Positions 35,016-43,040 are shown, counted from the first letter of the stretch. The stretch is DNA of 43,886 nucleotides from DASQWC01 sp035640475 (GCA_035640475.1 DASQWC010000008.1:1-43886); one strand, 5' to 3'. The notes: generated by a model from the letters alone, not told the origin. Made by a program: numbers and translations.

Positions 35016-35420
35016 TCAGGTCCAGAGACAGAAGGGATGGCCGGCGGGGTCCAGGAGCACGCGCAGCTTGCTTTGGTCTCTGTCGCTCGGTTGCTGTTGT
35101 GCCTCGCGTGCCCCGAGGGAGACCGCCCGAGCGACCGCGGCCTCGACGTCGCCGACGTTGATCTCGAAGTGCATCATCTTGGACCGTTCCGGACCCGGCT
35201 CGGGCCAGACGGGCGGTTCGTACCATTGCTCTGCTTGGACGTTGATGTCCATCCCGGCGGTATGTGACACCAGCTTCGCCCAGCCGGTCTCGAAAACGGC
35301 AACCTGCAGCCCGAGCAGATCACGGTAGAACGCGACGACGCTCTCAAGATCGCCCGGTGCACAGTCGATGCAGATGGCATTCCATCGCCACCATGTCTCT
35401 TGGGGGCCGTCGGCCGTCAC
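35016..35420 (-). CDS. VOC family protein (tandem copy 2)
   Basis: A 134-residue VOC protein. It shares ICIDCAPGDL, VVAFYRDLLGLQV, GMDINVQAEQWY, KMMHFEINVGDVEAAVARAV and LRVLLDPAGHPFCLWT with the adjacent copy at 34605. GTG 35420 is the start; CATGTT lies six bases before it on the minus strand, a possible off-consensus -10 box. It is divergent by 49 bases from the sulfotransferase at 35470, so the pair and the sulfotransferase may be co-regulated. Confidence 0.88.
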   Translation of the reverse strand: MTADGPQETWWRWNAICIDCAPGDLESVVAFYRDLLGLQVAVFETGWAKLVSHTAGMDINVQAEQWYEPPVWPEPGPERSKMMHFEINVGDVEAAVARAVSLGAREAQQQPSDRDQSKLRVLLDPAGHPFCLWT

Positions 35421-35457
35421 GACGCGAACATGCCACTACGGGTCCGATCAGTTCAAG

Positions 35458-35463
35458 TAGCGT
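35458..35463 (+). promoter_or_regulatory. Putative -10 box for the second sulfotransferase
   Basis: TAGCGT is followed by six bases and then ATG at 35470. The GGAG inside the six bases is too close to the start to be a working Shine-Dalgarno sequence. No good -35 box is visible. Confidence 0.4.
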
Positions 35464-35469
35464 CGGAGC

Positions 35470-36393
35470 ATGACGATCGCACCGCAGCGCACGCGGGCCT
35501 ATCAGAACCACCATCTGGACTCCACGCGCTGGGACACCTTTGTCCATCGGCCCGACGACATCGTGATCGCGACGTCCTACAAGGCCGGCACGACGTGGAC
35601 GCAGCGCATCGTCAGTCTTCTGATCTTCGGTCCCGGCCCCCTTCCCGAGGGTGGAAACCTCATGCAGATCTCGCCCTGGATCGATCAGCGCTTCTTCGGC
35701 CCGATCGAGCCGGTGCTCGAATACCTCGAACAGCAGGAGCACCGACGGTTCCTCAAGAGTCACCTGCCGTTCGACGCGCTTCCCTACTGGGACGACGTCA
35801 AATACATCTGCGTCGGACGCGACACACGCGACGTCTTTATGTCGGTGTTCAACCACTACTCCGCGTATACCGATTTGATGTACGGCATGCTCGCGGCCAA
35901 CGACCCCGTCGGTGGCCCGATGCCCAGATGCCCCGAGGATCCGCGCGAGCTGTGGCGGGAGTGGATGACCACGGGCGCCTTCCCGTGGGAGACGGACGGC
36001 TCGCCGTGGTGGTCGCACCACTACCAGGTCGAGTCGTTCTGGAAGCATCGCGATCTCGCCAACGTGCTCATGGTCCATTACGCGGACATGAAGAAGGACC
36101 TTGATGGTGAAATGCGCCGCATCGCGACCTTCCTCGACATCGAGCACGACGAGTCGGTGTGGCCGCAGCTCGTCCACGACGCTACGTTCGAATCGATGCG
36201 CAACGAGGCGAAAGCGTTCAGCGACCAGATGGGCATGGTGTTCGAGGGTGGTTCGGACCGCTTCTTCTTCAAAGGGACGAACGGCCGCTGGAAGGACGTC
36301 CTCACAGCCGAGGACCTCGATCTCTACGAGCAAGCAGCGTCGAAGCTCGACCCCGAGCTCCGTCACTGGCTCGAGAACGGACGACTCGGGTAG
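35470..36393 (+). CDS. PAPS-dependent sulfotransferase (second copy)
   Basis: A 307-residue sulfotransferase. Motifs are TSYKAGTTWTQRIVSLLIF for the 5'-phosphosulfate loop, VGRDTRDVFMSVFNHYS for the 3'-phosphate site and FKGTNGRWKDVLTAEDL near the end. It resembles the protein encoded at 25061 across its length (both have WxxFxHRxxDIVIAT, DLDGEMRRIAxFLDIE and FKGTNGRW), with an insertion around residues 135-175. The acceptor substrate is unknown. It is divergent from the tandem VOC genes. Confidence 0.92.
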   Translation: MTIAPQRTRAYQNHHLDSTRWDTFVHRPDDIVIATSYKAGTTWTQRIVSLLIFGPGPLPEGGNLMQISPWIDQRFFGPIEPVLEYLEQQEHRRFLKSHLPFDALPYWDDVKYICVGRDTRDVFMSVFNHYSAYTDLMYGMLAANDPVGGPMPRCPEDPRELWREWMTTGAFPWETDGSPWWSHHYQVESFWKHRDLANVLMVHYADMKKDLDGEMRRIATFLDIEHDESVWPQLVHDATFESMRNEAKAFSDQMGMVFEGGSDRFFFKGTNGRWKDVLTAEDLDLYEQAASKLDPELRHWLENGRLG

Positions 36394-36519
36394 CCGCGGA
36401 AGACCTGGTCACCGAAGAAATCGCTTCGACACCGCGACAAGTCCGATGAGTTCCGGCCCGGCCGCTCGTCTGTTCTGGGTAACAGTCGTATGCACCGCAC
36501 GAGACCACGGAGGAAGCCA

Positions 36520-37326
36520 TTGACGACCACGTCCGGCAATGCGAACAGCAACCTCACCGGCAAGCCGCCGGTTGTCGACCCGGCCACCTGGAAGGTGGCG
36601 CGCGATGAGCTGCTGGTCCGCGAGAAAGCGCACACGCGCGAAGGCGATGCGATCGCAGCGGCGCGGCGTCGGCTGCCGATGGTCGAGGTCGACGGCGCGG
36701 CCGAAGTCACTGGTGCCGGCGGAACGGTCCCGTTCGTCGAGCTGTTCCAGGGTCGCGACGAGCTCATCGTCTACCACAGCATGTGGTACGACGGCGCACC
36801 CCCCCAGGGGCAATGCGAAGGGTGCACCTTCAACGTCTGGCACATGAAGGACACCGTCTATCTCAACGCTCGCGGCGTCTCGTTTGCCGTCCTCACCTCT
36901 GGCAAATGGGACGAGGTCGCTCCGTTCGTCGAATTCATGGGGTACACGCAGCCCTGGTACTCGGTGAGGGGCGTCGAGGCGGCGATCGCCACGGAAGAGG
37001 GACACATCCTGTGTTACCTGCGCGACGGCGACCGCGTGTTTCTTACCTACTCCACGACGGGGCGCGGCAACGAGCCGGCCGACGGGACCCTAGGCCTGCT
37101 CGACATGACGCCCTACGGCCGTCGCGAGGCGTGGGAGGACGACCCGGAAGGCTGGCCCGAGGCTCCCGATGCCGGCTCGCCTGCCGGCGGGCACGGTGAG
37201 CCGATCTGCTGGTACTGGCGAACGGACGCCGACGGCGTTGCGACGTGGGGCCCGACGAGCCGGCCCACGGCACAGTGGACGCGTCCGGGTGCGACCCCCG
37301 TCGACACTCTCGGCCGCCGGAGCTGA
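36520..37326 (+). CDS. DUF899 family thioredoxin-like protein (second copy)
   Basis: A 268-residue DUF899 protein. It shows VARDELLVREKAHTREGDAI, RRRLPMVEVDGAAEV, LIVYHSMWYDG and a Cys99-Glu-Gly-Cys102 pair at the thioredoxin-like position. I prefer TTG 36520, which has GGAGG six bases upstream, over ATG 36490, which has none and would add ten basic residues. The function is unknown. It is a distant relative of the gene at 5007, and its C-terminal part (about residues 200-268, EPICWYWRTDADGVATWGPT) is different. It ends seven bases before the convergent isochorismatase gene. Confidence 0.85.
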   Translation: MTTTSGNANSNLTGKPPVVDPATWKVARDELLVREKAHTREGDAIAAARRRLPMVEVDGAAEVTGAGGTVPFVELFQGRDELIVYHSMWYDGAPPQGQCEGCTFNVWHMKDTVYLNARGVSFAVLTSGKWDEVAPFVEFMGYTQPWYSVRGVEAAIATEEGHILCYLRDGDRVFLTYSTTGRGNEPADGTLGLLDMTPYGRREAWEDDPEGWPEAPDAGSPAGGHGEPICWYWRTDADGVATWGPTSRPTAQWTRPGATPVDTLGRRS

Positions 37327-37333
37327 GGATCGA

Positions 37334-37909
37334 TCAGATCGCTTGTGTTGGAGCAGCGAAGTCGAGAGCTGCGGTAGCGGCCGTGCGGCTCGTGCGGCCC
37401 GGATAGCTGAGCCAGCTCATGACGGCGTTCAGCTCCTCGATCACGCCGTTGGCTTCGATTCGCCCGCCGTCATCCAGTTCCAGCGGGCTCGTCGTGTGTG
37501 CGTCTCGAATGAGCGTCACGTCGTAACCTCGCTCGAGGGCGCCGTAGGCGGTGGCACGGATGCACCAGTTGGTAGCCGCGCCGCCGAGCGTGATGTGTGT
37601 CGCGCCCAACCGGTCGAGCTCGTCCTCGAGTGATGTCTGCTCGAAGGAGGAGTTGAAGCATTTCTGGATCCGGGGTTCGCTGTCAGCCGGCACGAGCTCC
37701 GGCACCAATTGCCATCCCGGGCCGCCGTAGACCAGCTCGTCGTCAGAGTGCTGCACCCACAGCACAGGGGCACCCAGCTCTCGCGCGCGATGCACCGCCG
37801 CGGCGAGATTCGCGACGACCCTCGGGGCCTCCCAGCATTCGCTCATCACCCCGACCTGAGCGTCGACGACCAACAGGACCGTCTTGCTGCCTTCACGCAC
37901 TGTTGCCAC
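37334..37909 (-). CDS. Isochorismatase-family cysteine hydrolase
   Basis: A 191-residue isochorismatase-like hydrolase. The catalytic triad is visible: Asp16 in LLVVDAQ, Lys83 in RIQKCFNSSF and Cys116 in AATNWCIRAT. The family includes nicotinamidases, N-carbamoyl amidases and isochorismatases. The substrate is not readable from the sequence. GTG 37909 is preceded by GGGAGA with a six-base gap. It is convergent with the DUF899 gene. Confidence 0.9.
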   Translation of the reverse strand: MATVREGSKTVLLVVDAQVGVMSECWEAPRVVANLAAAVHRARELGAPVLWVQHSDDELVYGGPGWQLVPELVPADSEPRIQKCFNSSFEQTSLEDELDRLGATHITLGGAATNWCIRATAYGALERGYDVTLIRDAHTTSPLELDDGGRIEANGVIEELNAVMSWLSYPGRTSRTAATAALDFAAPTQAI

Positions 37910-38221
37910 GACCGTCTCCCGCGCCGGCGGCCAACAACTTCTGAGCCTGCCGCTCAGAGTCTCTCAAAGAGCAGAGCATCGGATGTTGATGGATTACTGA
38001 AGCGGGCGCGGACGAGCAGAACTGTGGGCAAGCTCATCGGAGAACTTTCGCATGTGCGGAATCGAGATCACAGCGTCATCACGAAGTGGATGTCCGCGGG
38101 CTCGAGCTCGAACATGTGCGGGTCCGTCTCGACCGCCCGCTGCGCCCGATCGAGCGACCAGCTCGCAAGCCACGGAATGACGTGTTAGTCCACCTTGAGA
38201 CATGGTGATCGGTTCCGCATG
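37910..38221. other. Intergenic stretch with no intact gene
   Basis: The 312 bases between the isochorismatase and adenylate-cyclase genes have no intact gene that I can support. The isochorismatase ribosome site is at the left end, and a possible coding remnant lies at 38068-38184. No terminator-like hairpin is obvious. Confidence 0.5.
38068..38184 (-). pseudogene. Possible C-terminal remnant of a broken gene
   Basis: On the minus strand one frame between a TAA (38187-38185) and a TGA (38070-38068) encodes 38 residues with protein-like character. They include HVIPWLASWSLDRAQRAVET and end DPHMFELEPADIHFVMTL. There is no usual start codon near its beginning. An ATG in another frame about 20 bases upstream could connect through a one-base shift. 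I do not recognise the family. It may be the tail of a decayed gene or chance. Confidence 0.25.
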
Positions 38222-39334
38222 TCACCGGAGTCGATAGATTTCGATCAGCTCGTCGAACCCTCGGACGGGACGTGGAGGTAGGCGCTCCGCATCATCTCTT
38301 CGTTGGATGGAATCGATGAAGGCCTCCGTCGCGAGAGCCTGTCCGGGTGCCGCGACGGAGACGAGGCGGGCCGCCAGGTTCACAGGCTTCCCGAAGTAAT
38401 CGCCATCCCGAGCAAGGACCCCTCCGTAGTCAAGACCGCCGCGCACCCTAACGGAGACACCTTCAGATTCGATCGGCCGCCCTACTAGTGCGAGGGCGAA
38501 GGTGGCAAGCGCATCGGGCGTCGGTGCAACGACCATCGCTTCGTCGCCGATAAACTTCACGAGACGACCCCGGATGGCTCGGACGTTCGTCTCGACGACT
38601 CCCTCGAACCGTGAGAGGAGACGTGTGAGCACGTCGACCTCAAGAGTCTGGGACAGCGCCGTGAACCCGCTCATATCGAAGAATCCGACCGCCACGCGCA
38701 TCATCCCCTGCGCGGAGATGTCATAGCTCTGCGACTCTTCGAAGTGCTGTCTCACGGTGACGATGCTGCGCCTGAAGAGGTTGTCGAACAGCCGAGCGAA
38801 CCGATCGAAGCCCCTGATGCGCTTGACATAGAAGCGCGCCGTGTCGAGTTCGCTGCTCGTCGCGACTGACGCCGTCGGAATCGACCGGACGGCTGCCGAG
38901 AGGGCCTCCGCCACCGATTCCATGGCCCGTGCAGCCGACTGGACGAAGGCGATCGCCTTCTCCTCTCCAAGGAAAGAGGCGATGTACGCGGCGGCCTCGA
39001 TGGCTTCAGCGTCCTTGGCGGTGGCTACGGGGATGTCGGGCCCGGGCGGCTCCTCCCATCCAAGGGCCCGCCAGTATGTTGCGACGGCCGCGGTGCGGAT
39101 GCCGACCCGCTCGGCGATCTGCGCGAGCGACAACGCGACCGGTCCGGGAACGAGGAGGCGATCGCCCGCCAACGCGAAGAGCCGGCCTCTCCTATCGGCC
39201 TCAACCATCTCGTCGACGGTGCAGCCCTCGGCGACGAGGAGCTTGAGCAGCTCCTCCCGTTCCGCGGCGTGTTCCGCGTTCGGATCGTAGAGGTCGAGCT
39301 CAACGAAAACATCGAGATCGAACCGCTCGTGCAT
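38222..39334 (-). CDS. Class III adenylate cyclase with N-terminal pH-sensor-type domain
   Basis: A 370-residue cyclase of the Mycobacterium Rv1264 type. The N-terminal half (about 1-190) matches the autoinhibitory regulatory domain (GCTVDEMVEADRRGRLFALA, LSLAQIAERVGI). The C-terminal cyclase domain has both metal aspartates, Asp220 in GFFDMSGFT and Asp264 in KFIGDEAM. The adenine-specifying pair is Lys260 and Asp312 in GDYFG, and the transition-state residues are Asn319 and Arg323 in VNLAAR. All six catalytic residues are thus present. It makes cAMP, probably as a homodimer, and in Rv1264 acid pH activates the enzyme. It is cytoplasmic, with no membrane segment, and stands alone with no clear ribosome site. 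Confidence 0.93.
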   Translation of the reverse strand: MHERFDLDVFVELDLYDPNAEHAAEREELLKLLVAEGCTVDEMVEADRRGRLFALAGDRLLVPGPVALSLAQIAERVGIRTAAVATYWRALGWEEPPGPDIPVATAKDAEAIEAAAYIASFLGEEKAIAFVQSAARAMESVAEALSAAVRSIPTASVATSSELDTARFYVKRIRGFDRFARLFDNLFRRSIVTVRQHFEESQSYDISAQGMMRVAVGFFDMSGFTALSQTLEVDVLTRLLSRFEGVVETNVRAIRGRLVKFIGDEAMVVAPTPDALATFALALVGRPIESEGVSVRVRGGLDYGGVLARDGDYFGKPVNLAARLVSVAAPGQALATEAFIDSIQRRDDAERLPPRPVRGFDELIEIYRLR

Positions 39335-39518
39335 CGCGATACGAAGCTATTGCTCTAGGCGCGTCTCGTGGCCAATCGGGCCTCCTGGTTTCTGAGTGCA
39401 ACGTTCGCCGGTCGTCAAGTGATGCCAATGCACGTCGTTCGAGCGTCGCGAGATTTCGGCAACTGGCCAGGGCAAACGCTCGTCGTGCCCACGTTGCCTT
39501 TTGTAGTGCCTCCCGTCG
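39335..39518. other. Intergenic stretch, nothing recognised
   Basis: The 184 bases lie between the cyclase start and the end of the DUF2269-like membrane gene. No coding frame with support or clear terminator is seen. The cyclase promoter must lie at the left end; TAGCTT nine bases before its ATG is a weak candidate. Confidence 0.4.
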
Positions 39519-40046
39519 TCAGTTCGGCGTCGGAAAAGACGCTGACCGCTCCGTGCGCTGTCTCCGGTGACCATACGAAGTCATCCCTCGCGGCTTGTAC
39601 ATGTTCAGCGTTTGAACGACGAGGAGCACGCCGAGTCCGATCGCCGGGTGACCGAGGTCGCCGCCAAGGCGCGCGAGAGTTGCCGGGTCCGCCGTCCTCG
39701 CGATGTCGGTTGTCGAAGTCACGGTCGGCATATGGAGGAGCAGGATGACGGTTGCGAACACTGTCAGCACAAACGAGAAGATCACCCAGTAGTGCCGCAA
39801 CAGTCCCCACTTCGTACCGAGCGCCATGACGAGGCCGGTGAGAAGTGACGCGAGCGCCAGCGGAACGATGACGAACCAGCCGATAGTCTCCATCCCGATC
39901 CACGCGGAACGGATTGTCTCCGGATCTTCGCTCCCCGTCGCTGCGATCCCAAGGCCGAGATAGCCAACCGCCGCGCCGATCCAACCGATCGAGAACGTGA
40001 GATGGGTCGTAAGCACGAGCTTGCGGACGCCCGCCGGCATGATCAC
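39519..40046 (-). CDS. Four-helix membrane protein (DUF2269-like)
   Basis: A 175-residue membrane protein with four hydrophobic segments at about 12-36, 54-77, 85-106 and 134-147. It begins VRKLVLTTHLTFSIGWIGAA, a pattern resembling DUF2269 integral membrane proteins with a conserved early His. The function is unknown. GTG 40046 overlaps the stop of the upstream small membrane gene (GTGA), which supports this start over the ATG two codons later. The C-terminal tail is basic and polar (YGHRRQRTERS). It is the second gene of a pair facing the TetR-EamA unit. Confidence 0.82.
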   Translation of the reverse strand: MIMPAGVRKLVLTTHLTFSIGWIGAAVGYLGLGIAATGSEDPETIRSAWIGMETIGWFVIVPLALASLLTGLVMALGTKWGLLRHYWVIFSFVLTVFATVILLLHMPTVTSTTDIARTADPATLARLGGDLGHPAIGLGVLLVVQTLNMYKPRGMTSYGHRRQRTERSASFPTPN

Positions 40047-40279
40047 CGGTCATGCATCCTCGGACCGTGGCTCGGAGCGCTCGACGCGGGCGCATCAACG
40101 CCGGGCATGTGCCGCATCGGACCGTGGCCGCCGGGGGCGACGCCGAGAAGGTTCAGGATCACGACGAGCGCGACCAACGCGACGACGACGAGCAACGACA
40201 CCTTCACCCAGTGCGGCATGCCCTTTGTGGGCGCATCGCTGCGGTCGCTGCTCTCCGTCTCGGGAGTGAGGTCACTCAC
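40043..40279 (-). CDS. Small single-pass membrane protein with His/Met-rich tail
   Basis: A 78-residue protein. It has a charged cytoplasmic start (TPETESSDRSDAP), one membrane helix (WVKVSLLVVVALVALVVILN, about 24-44) and a tail with GGHGPMRHMPG and HGPRMHD. The spaced His and Met residues suggest metal, perhaps copper, binding outside the membrane; this is inference. GTG 40279 has GGGGGG five bases upstream. Its stop overlaps the next gene's GTG by four bases. A good promoter (TTGATA, 16 bases, TAAAAT) lies in front, with an inverted repeat in the spacer. Confidence 0.78.
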   Translation of the reverse strand: MSDLTPETESSDRSDAPTKGMPHWVKVSLLVVVALVALVVILNLLGVAPGGHGPMRHMPGVDAPASSAPSHGPRMHDR

Positions 40280-40314
40280 GTTGTCCCCCCTTTTCGGCTC
40301 GTAGTGCGTGGCAA

Positions 40315-40342
40315 ATTTTAGCAGACATTCTGTCGCTATCAA
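40315..40342 (-). promoter_or_regulatory. Promoter of the small membrane gene pair with inverted repeat
   Basis: On the minus strand TTGATA (40342-40337) and TAAAAT (40320-40315) are separated by 16 bases. The spacer contains GACA-TTC-TGTC (40324-40334, plus-strand reading), a likely TetR operator. The leader to GTG 40279 is about 30 bases and carries a Shine-Dalgarno sequence, so this transcript is not leaderless. Confidence 0.7.
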
Positions 40343-40370
40343 ATCGAAGCGTCATGATATCGACGTCCCG

Positions 40371-40376
40371 TATCCT
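40371..40376 (+). promoter_or_regulatory. Putative -10 box for the leaderless TetR transcript
   Basis: TATCCT is followed by six bases and then GTG at 40383. No Shine-Dalgarno sequence is present and no strong -35 box is seen. Confidence 0.5.
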
Positions 40377-40382
40377 AGGCAC

Positions 40383-40997
40383 GTGCCGAAGCTCTGGAAC
40401 GAGACGATCGAGACACACCGCGCGGCCGTGCGCGAAGCGATCCTCGACAGGACGGCTGCACTAGTGGGCGTGCACGGTCTGCTCTCGGTAACGATGTCGC
40501 AGATCGCCGAGGAGGTCGGCATCGGCCGGGCGACGCTCTACAAGTATTTCCCCGACGTCGAGACGATCCTGCTGGCCTGGCACGAGCGCGCCATCGGCGG
40601 ACACCTTCAACAGCTCGCCGATGCACGCGACAGCACCGAAGACGCGTTCGGTCGCCTCGAGGCCGTTCTCGAGACATACGCACTCATCGACCACAAGCAC
40701 CACGGCTCGGAGGAGCATTACGGCCATCTTCAGGACCGTTTCCTGGCCGCCGTCCTGCACAGTGGCGGCCACATCGTACGAGCGCAGCACGAGCTGCGAG
40801 CGACGATCGGAAGCCTGATCGCCGAGGCGGCAAAGGCCGGAGAGATCCGCGATGACATAGCACCCGACGAGCTCGCTGCCTACTGCCTCCACGCCCTGTC
40901 GGCGGCCAGCGGTCTGCCATCGAAAGCAGCCGTTCGGCGGCTCGTCACCGTCACTCTCGCGGGGTTACAACCGGAGCGCAGCAGGCCAAAGAGATAG
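40383..40997 (+). CDS. TetR-family transcriptional regulator
   Basis: A 204-residue TetR protein. Its HTH is at about 15-60 (REAILDRTAALVGVHGLLSV, then IAEEVGIGRATLYKYFPDVE). The ligand domain contains a His-rich loop (YALIDHKHHGSEEHYGHL) that could bind a metal or sense a small ligand. The frame is open upstream to ATG 40308, but GTG 40383 fits the family length and has a TATCCT box six bases before it. It is divergent from the small membrane pair, whose promoter spacer holds a palindrome, and is followed after 12 bases by the EamA-type permease gene. Confidence 0.9.
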   Translation: MPKLWNETIETHRAAVREAILDRTAALVGVHGLLSVTMSQIAEEVGIGRATLYKYFPDVETILLAWHERAIGGHLQQLADARDSTEDAFGRLEAVLETYALIDHKHHGSEEHYGHLQDRFLAAVLHSGGHIVRAQHELRATIGSLIAEAAKAGEIRDDIAPDELAAYCLHALSAASGLPSKAAVRRLVTVTLAGLQPERSRPKR

Positions 40998-41009
40998 CGG
41001 AGGTGCGAC

Positions 41010-41441
41010 GTGGAGTCGAACGTTGTGGGCTTCCTCTTCCTTGCCGGATATGTCGTCCTCGTCGGAGTGGCGTCGTTCCTCCAGAAGTACACGATGGAGA
41101 CGCTGACGCCCTACCAGATCAACTTCCTGATGGCCATCGGCATGGCGGTAACGGCGATCCCGGCACTCCTGATCGCACAGGGAAACTTCAGGGTTCCGAT
41201 CAAAGCATTACCACTCGGCGCGCCGATCGGCTTGATGATGGCGTTGGGCTCCATCTCCTACGTCCTGGCGCTATCACGACTCGATGTCGGGACGGCGGCC
41301 GCCCTTTCGACAAGCTACGTCGTGGTCGTCGCGGTGCTCTCGCGTGTGTTCCTCGCCGAGAAGATGTCTGCGCTCAAGCTCGGCGGCATCGCTCTGACAC
41401 TCATCGGCGTGGCGATGCTCAGCTGGCAAGAGCAGGCTTGA
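41010..41441 (+). CDS. EamA/SMR-like small transporter
   Basis: A 143-residue membrane protein with one EamA domain. The hydrophobic segments are at about 7-22, 38-54, 70-86, 95-112 and 122-138. It has the family feature LSTSYVVVVAVLSRVFLAEK followed by LKLGGIALTLIGVAML. One-domain EamA proteins usually dimerise and move small metabolites or cations across the membrane. GTG 41010 has GGAGG six bases upstream. It is probably co-transcribed with the TetR gene, which may regulate it. Confidence 0.88.
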   Translation: MESNVVGFLFLAGYVVLVGVASFLQKYTMETLTPYQINFLMAIGMAVTAIPALLIAQGNFRVPIKALPLGAPIGLMMALGSISYVLALSRLDVGTAAALSTSYVVVVAVLSRVFLAEKMSALKLGGIALTLIGVAMLSWQEQA

Positions 41442-41443
41442 GA

Positions 41444-41457
41444 GACCGCGCTCGGTC
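41444..41457 (+). terminator. Short hairpin after the EamA gene
   Basis: GACCG-CGCT-CGGTC is a perfect 5-bp stem two bases after the EamA stop. There is no T tract, so termination here is only possible. The rest of the 120-base convergent gap shows nothing else I can support. Confidence 0.2.
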
Positions 41458-41561
41458 GGCGCTCCTCGTGGCAGTCGAGTCCCACGCGAAGTACACGCAC
41501 TGAAGAAGCATGTCGCTCTCTCCGTCCTGTCCGTCCTTTCCGCCCCAGGCATCCGCACGCT

Positions 41562-42962
41562 CTATCTTGGTCTGACGTTCTTGTTTAGCCTGAAGAAGTT
41601 GTCAGGGTCATACTCGCTCTTGATCTTCGCTAGTCGCTCGAAGTTCGCTCCGTAAGCGGCCGCGACCCTCGCTTCGTCGTCGTCGTCGTTGAGGAAGTTC
41701 ACGTAGAGCCCGGACGAATACGGCAAGCAATCGGAGTGAACAGTGCGTGCCCAGTCCTTGTTCTTCTCGTCATCGGATGTCTGCTCCCAAGAACCGGCCA
41801 CGTTCACGACCCAGCCCGCCTCCCTGTTGCCGGCAGCATTGACGCTCGCGTCGCGCTCCCGCACCGCGCCGCCCAATTGGAAGAGCAAGATCGCTGAGTG
41901 TGGCGACGAGATCGTGCCAAGTCCACCGACGATCGTTTCGATCAGTCCATCTTCGAGCGCGGAGACGTACTCGCTCTTCCAGTAGTAGCGCCGCCCCTTC
42001 GGCTGCGTGGCGTCGAGTAGGGACTGCATTTGTGTATACGGCCGGCGCTGTAGCGCGCCGCCGACCGGGTCGCCGAAAGCCTTGAGAGGAGCCACGACCT
42101 TCTCGCCCTCCTCGGGATCGCCCGAATAGCAGGCGATGACCATCACTATCGGCTTCCCGTGAACCTCCGACGGGAGCCACGGCGCTGGCGGCGCGAGACG
42201 CACGCCGCCGACGCACGTGAGCTCGCGAGGTGCATCGTCGGCAAAGCTCCGGAGGAAATCGAGCACCTCGAGAGCATCAGAGCCGTGCCAAGCGATCGGG
42301 CCGCCGACGATGTCCGGCCCTACTTCCTTGAGGTCGTAGGTGAACGAAGTCACGACGCCGAAGTTGCCGCCGCCGCCGCTCACAGCCCAGAACAGATCGG
42401 GATTGGAATCTTCGGAGGCGCGGAGGACGTCACCGCCGGCAGTGACGAGCTCAACCTCGCGGAGGTTGTCTACGGTCCATCCGAAGCGGCGAGACAGATA
42501 TCCGAACCCACCGCCGAGTGTCAGTCCGGCGATGCCCGTCTCGGAGACGAAGCCGAGCACGGCCGCCAGCCCGTGCACCTGTGTCTCGCGGTCGACGTCC
42601 CCGAGCAGGCATCCGGCCTGCGCACGCGCCACCTGGGCTCGCTTGTCCACCAAGACAGCCCGCATCCTGGACATGTCGAGCATGACCGCGCCGTCGGCCA
42701 CGGCGAGCCCGGCGATGTTGTGGCCCCCGCCCTTAATCGATAACGGGAGATCCAGCTCTCGGGCGAAGGCGATGCCGGCCCTGACATCGGCTACTCCGGT
42801 CGGTCGGAGGACGACGGCCGGATGCCGATCGTGCATGGCGTTCCAAATCCTCCGGCTGGCCTCGTAACCATCGGAGCCGAGGGCGAGCACGTCGCCCCGG
42901 ACGCTGCCTCGCAGCGCTTCCACCTTCTCGTCACCAAGCGTCTTCACCGCAGTAGTCGTCAT
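41562..42962 (-). CDS. FAD-linked oxidase (berberine-bridge-enzyme-like)
   Basis: A 466-residue flavoprotein of the PCMH/BBE family. The FAD domain has LSIKGGGHNIAGLAV, whose His is the expected site of covalent 8-alpha-histidyl attachment, then SETGIAGLTLGGGFGYLSRR and WAVSGGGGNFGVVTSF. The C-terminal BBE motif YDPDNFFRLNKNVRP is intact. The second covalent Cys of true BBE is replaced (TGIAG at that site), so a single covalent bond is likely. It oxidises an alcohol, sugar or phenolic compound with O2. ATG 42962 is preceded by GGAGGTGAG. It is divergent from an HxlR regulator. Confidence 0.92.
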   Translation of the reverse strand: MTTTAVKTLGDEKVEALRGSVRGDVLALGSDGYEASRRIWNAMHDRHPAVVLRPTGVADVRAGIAFARELDLPLSIKGGGHNIAGLAVADGAVMLDMSRMRAVLVDKRAQVARAQAGCLLGDVDRETQVHGLAAVLGFVSETGIAGLTLGGGFGYLSRRFGWTVDNLREVELVTAGGDVLRASEDSNPDLFWAVSGGGGNFGVVTSFTYDLKEVGPDIVGGPIAWHGSDALEVLDFLRSFADDAPRELTCVGGVRLAPPAPWLPSEVHGKPIVMVIACYSGDPEEGEKVVAPLKAFGDPVGGALQRRPYTQMQSLLDATQPKGRRYYWKSEYVSALEDGLIETIVGGLGTISSPHSAILLFQLGGAVRERDASVNAAGNREAGWVVNVAGSWEQTSDDEKNKDWARTVHSDCLPYSSGLYVNFLNDDDDEARVAAAYGANFERLAKIKSEYDPDNFFRLNKNVRPR

Positions 42963-43012
42963 CAGCTCTCACCTCCGAGACGAAGCCTGCACCGGCCGGA
43001 GTGACCCGACTA

Positions 43013-43040
43013 GTCCATGAACTGGACCGGCCCGTACCAT
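43013..43040 (+). promoter_or_regulatory. Promoter/operator of the HxlR gene
   Basis: A -10-like TACCAT (43035-43040) lies seven bases before GTG 43048. The inverted repeat GTCCA-TGAAC-TGGAC (43013-43027) covers the expected -35 position and would be well placed for autorepression. No Shine-Dalgarno sequence is present for GTG 43048. Confidence 0.45.

Noticed and set aside
35344..36366. Minus-strand open frame of about 340 codons
   Set aside because: Antisense to the second sulfotransferase, which has intact PAPS motifs.
41521..41550. Short direct repeat of TCCGTCCT near the FAD-oxidase end
   Set aside because: Only two imperfect copies in low-complexity sequence; not a CRISPR or regulatory array.
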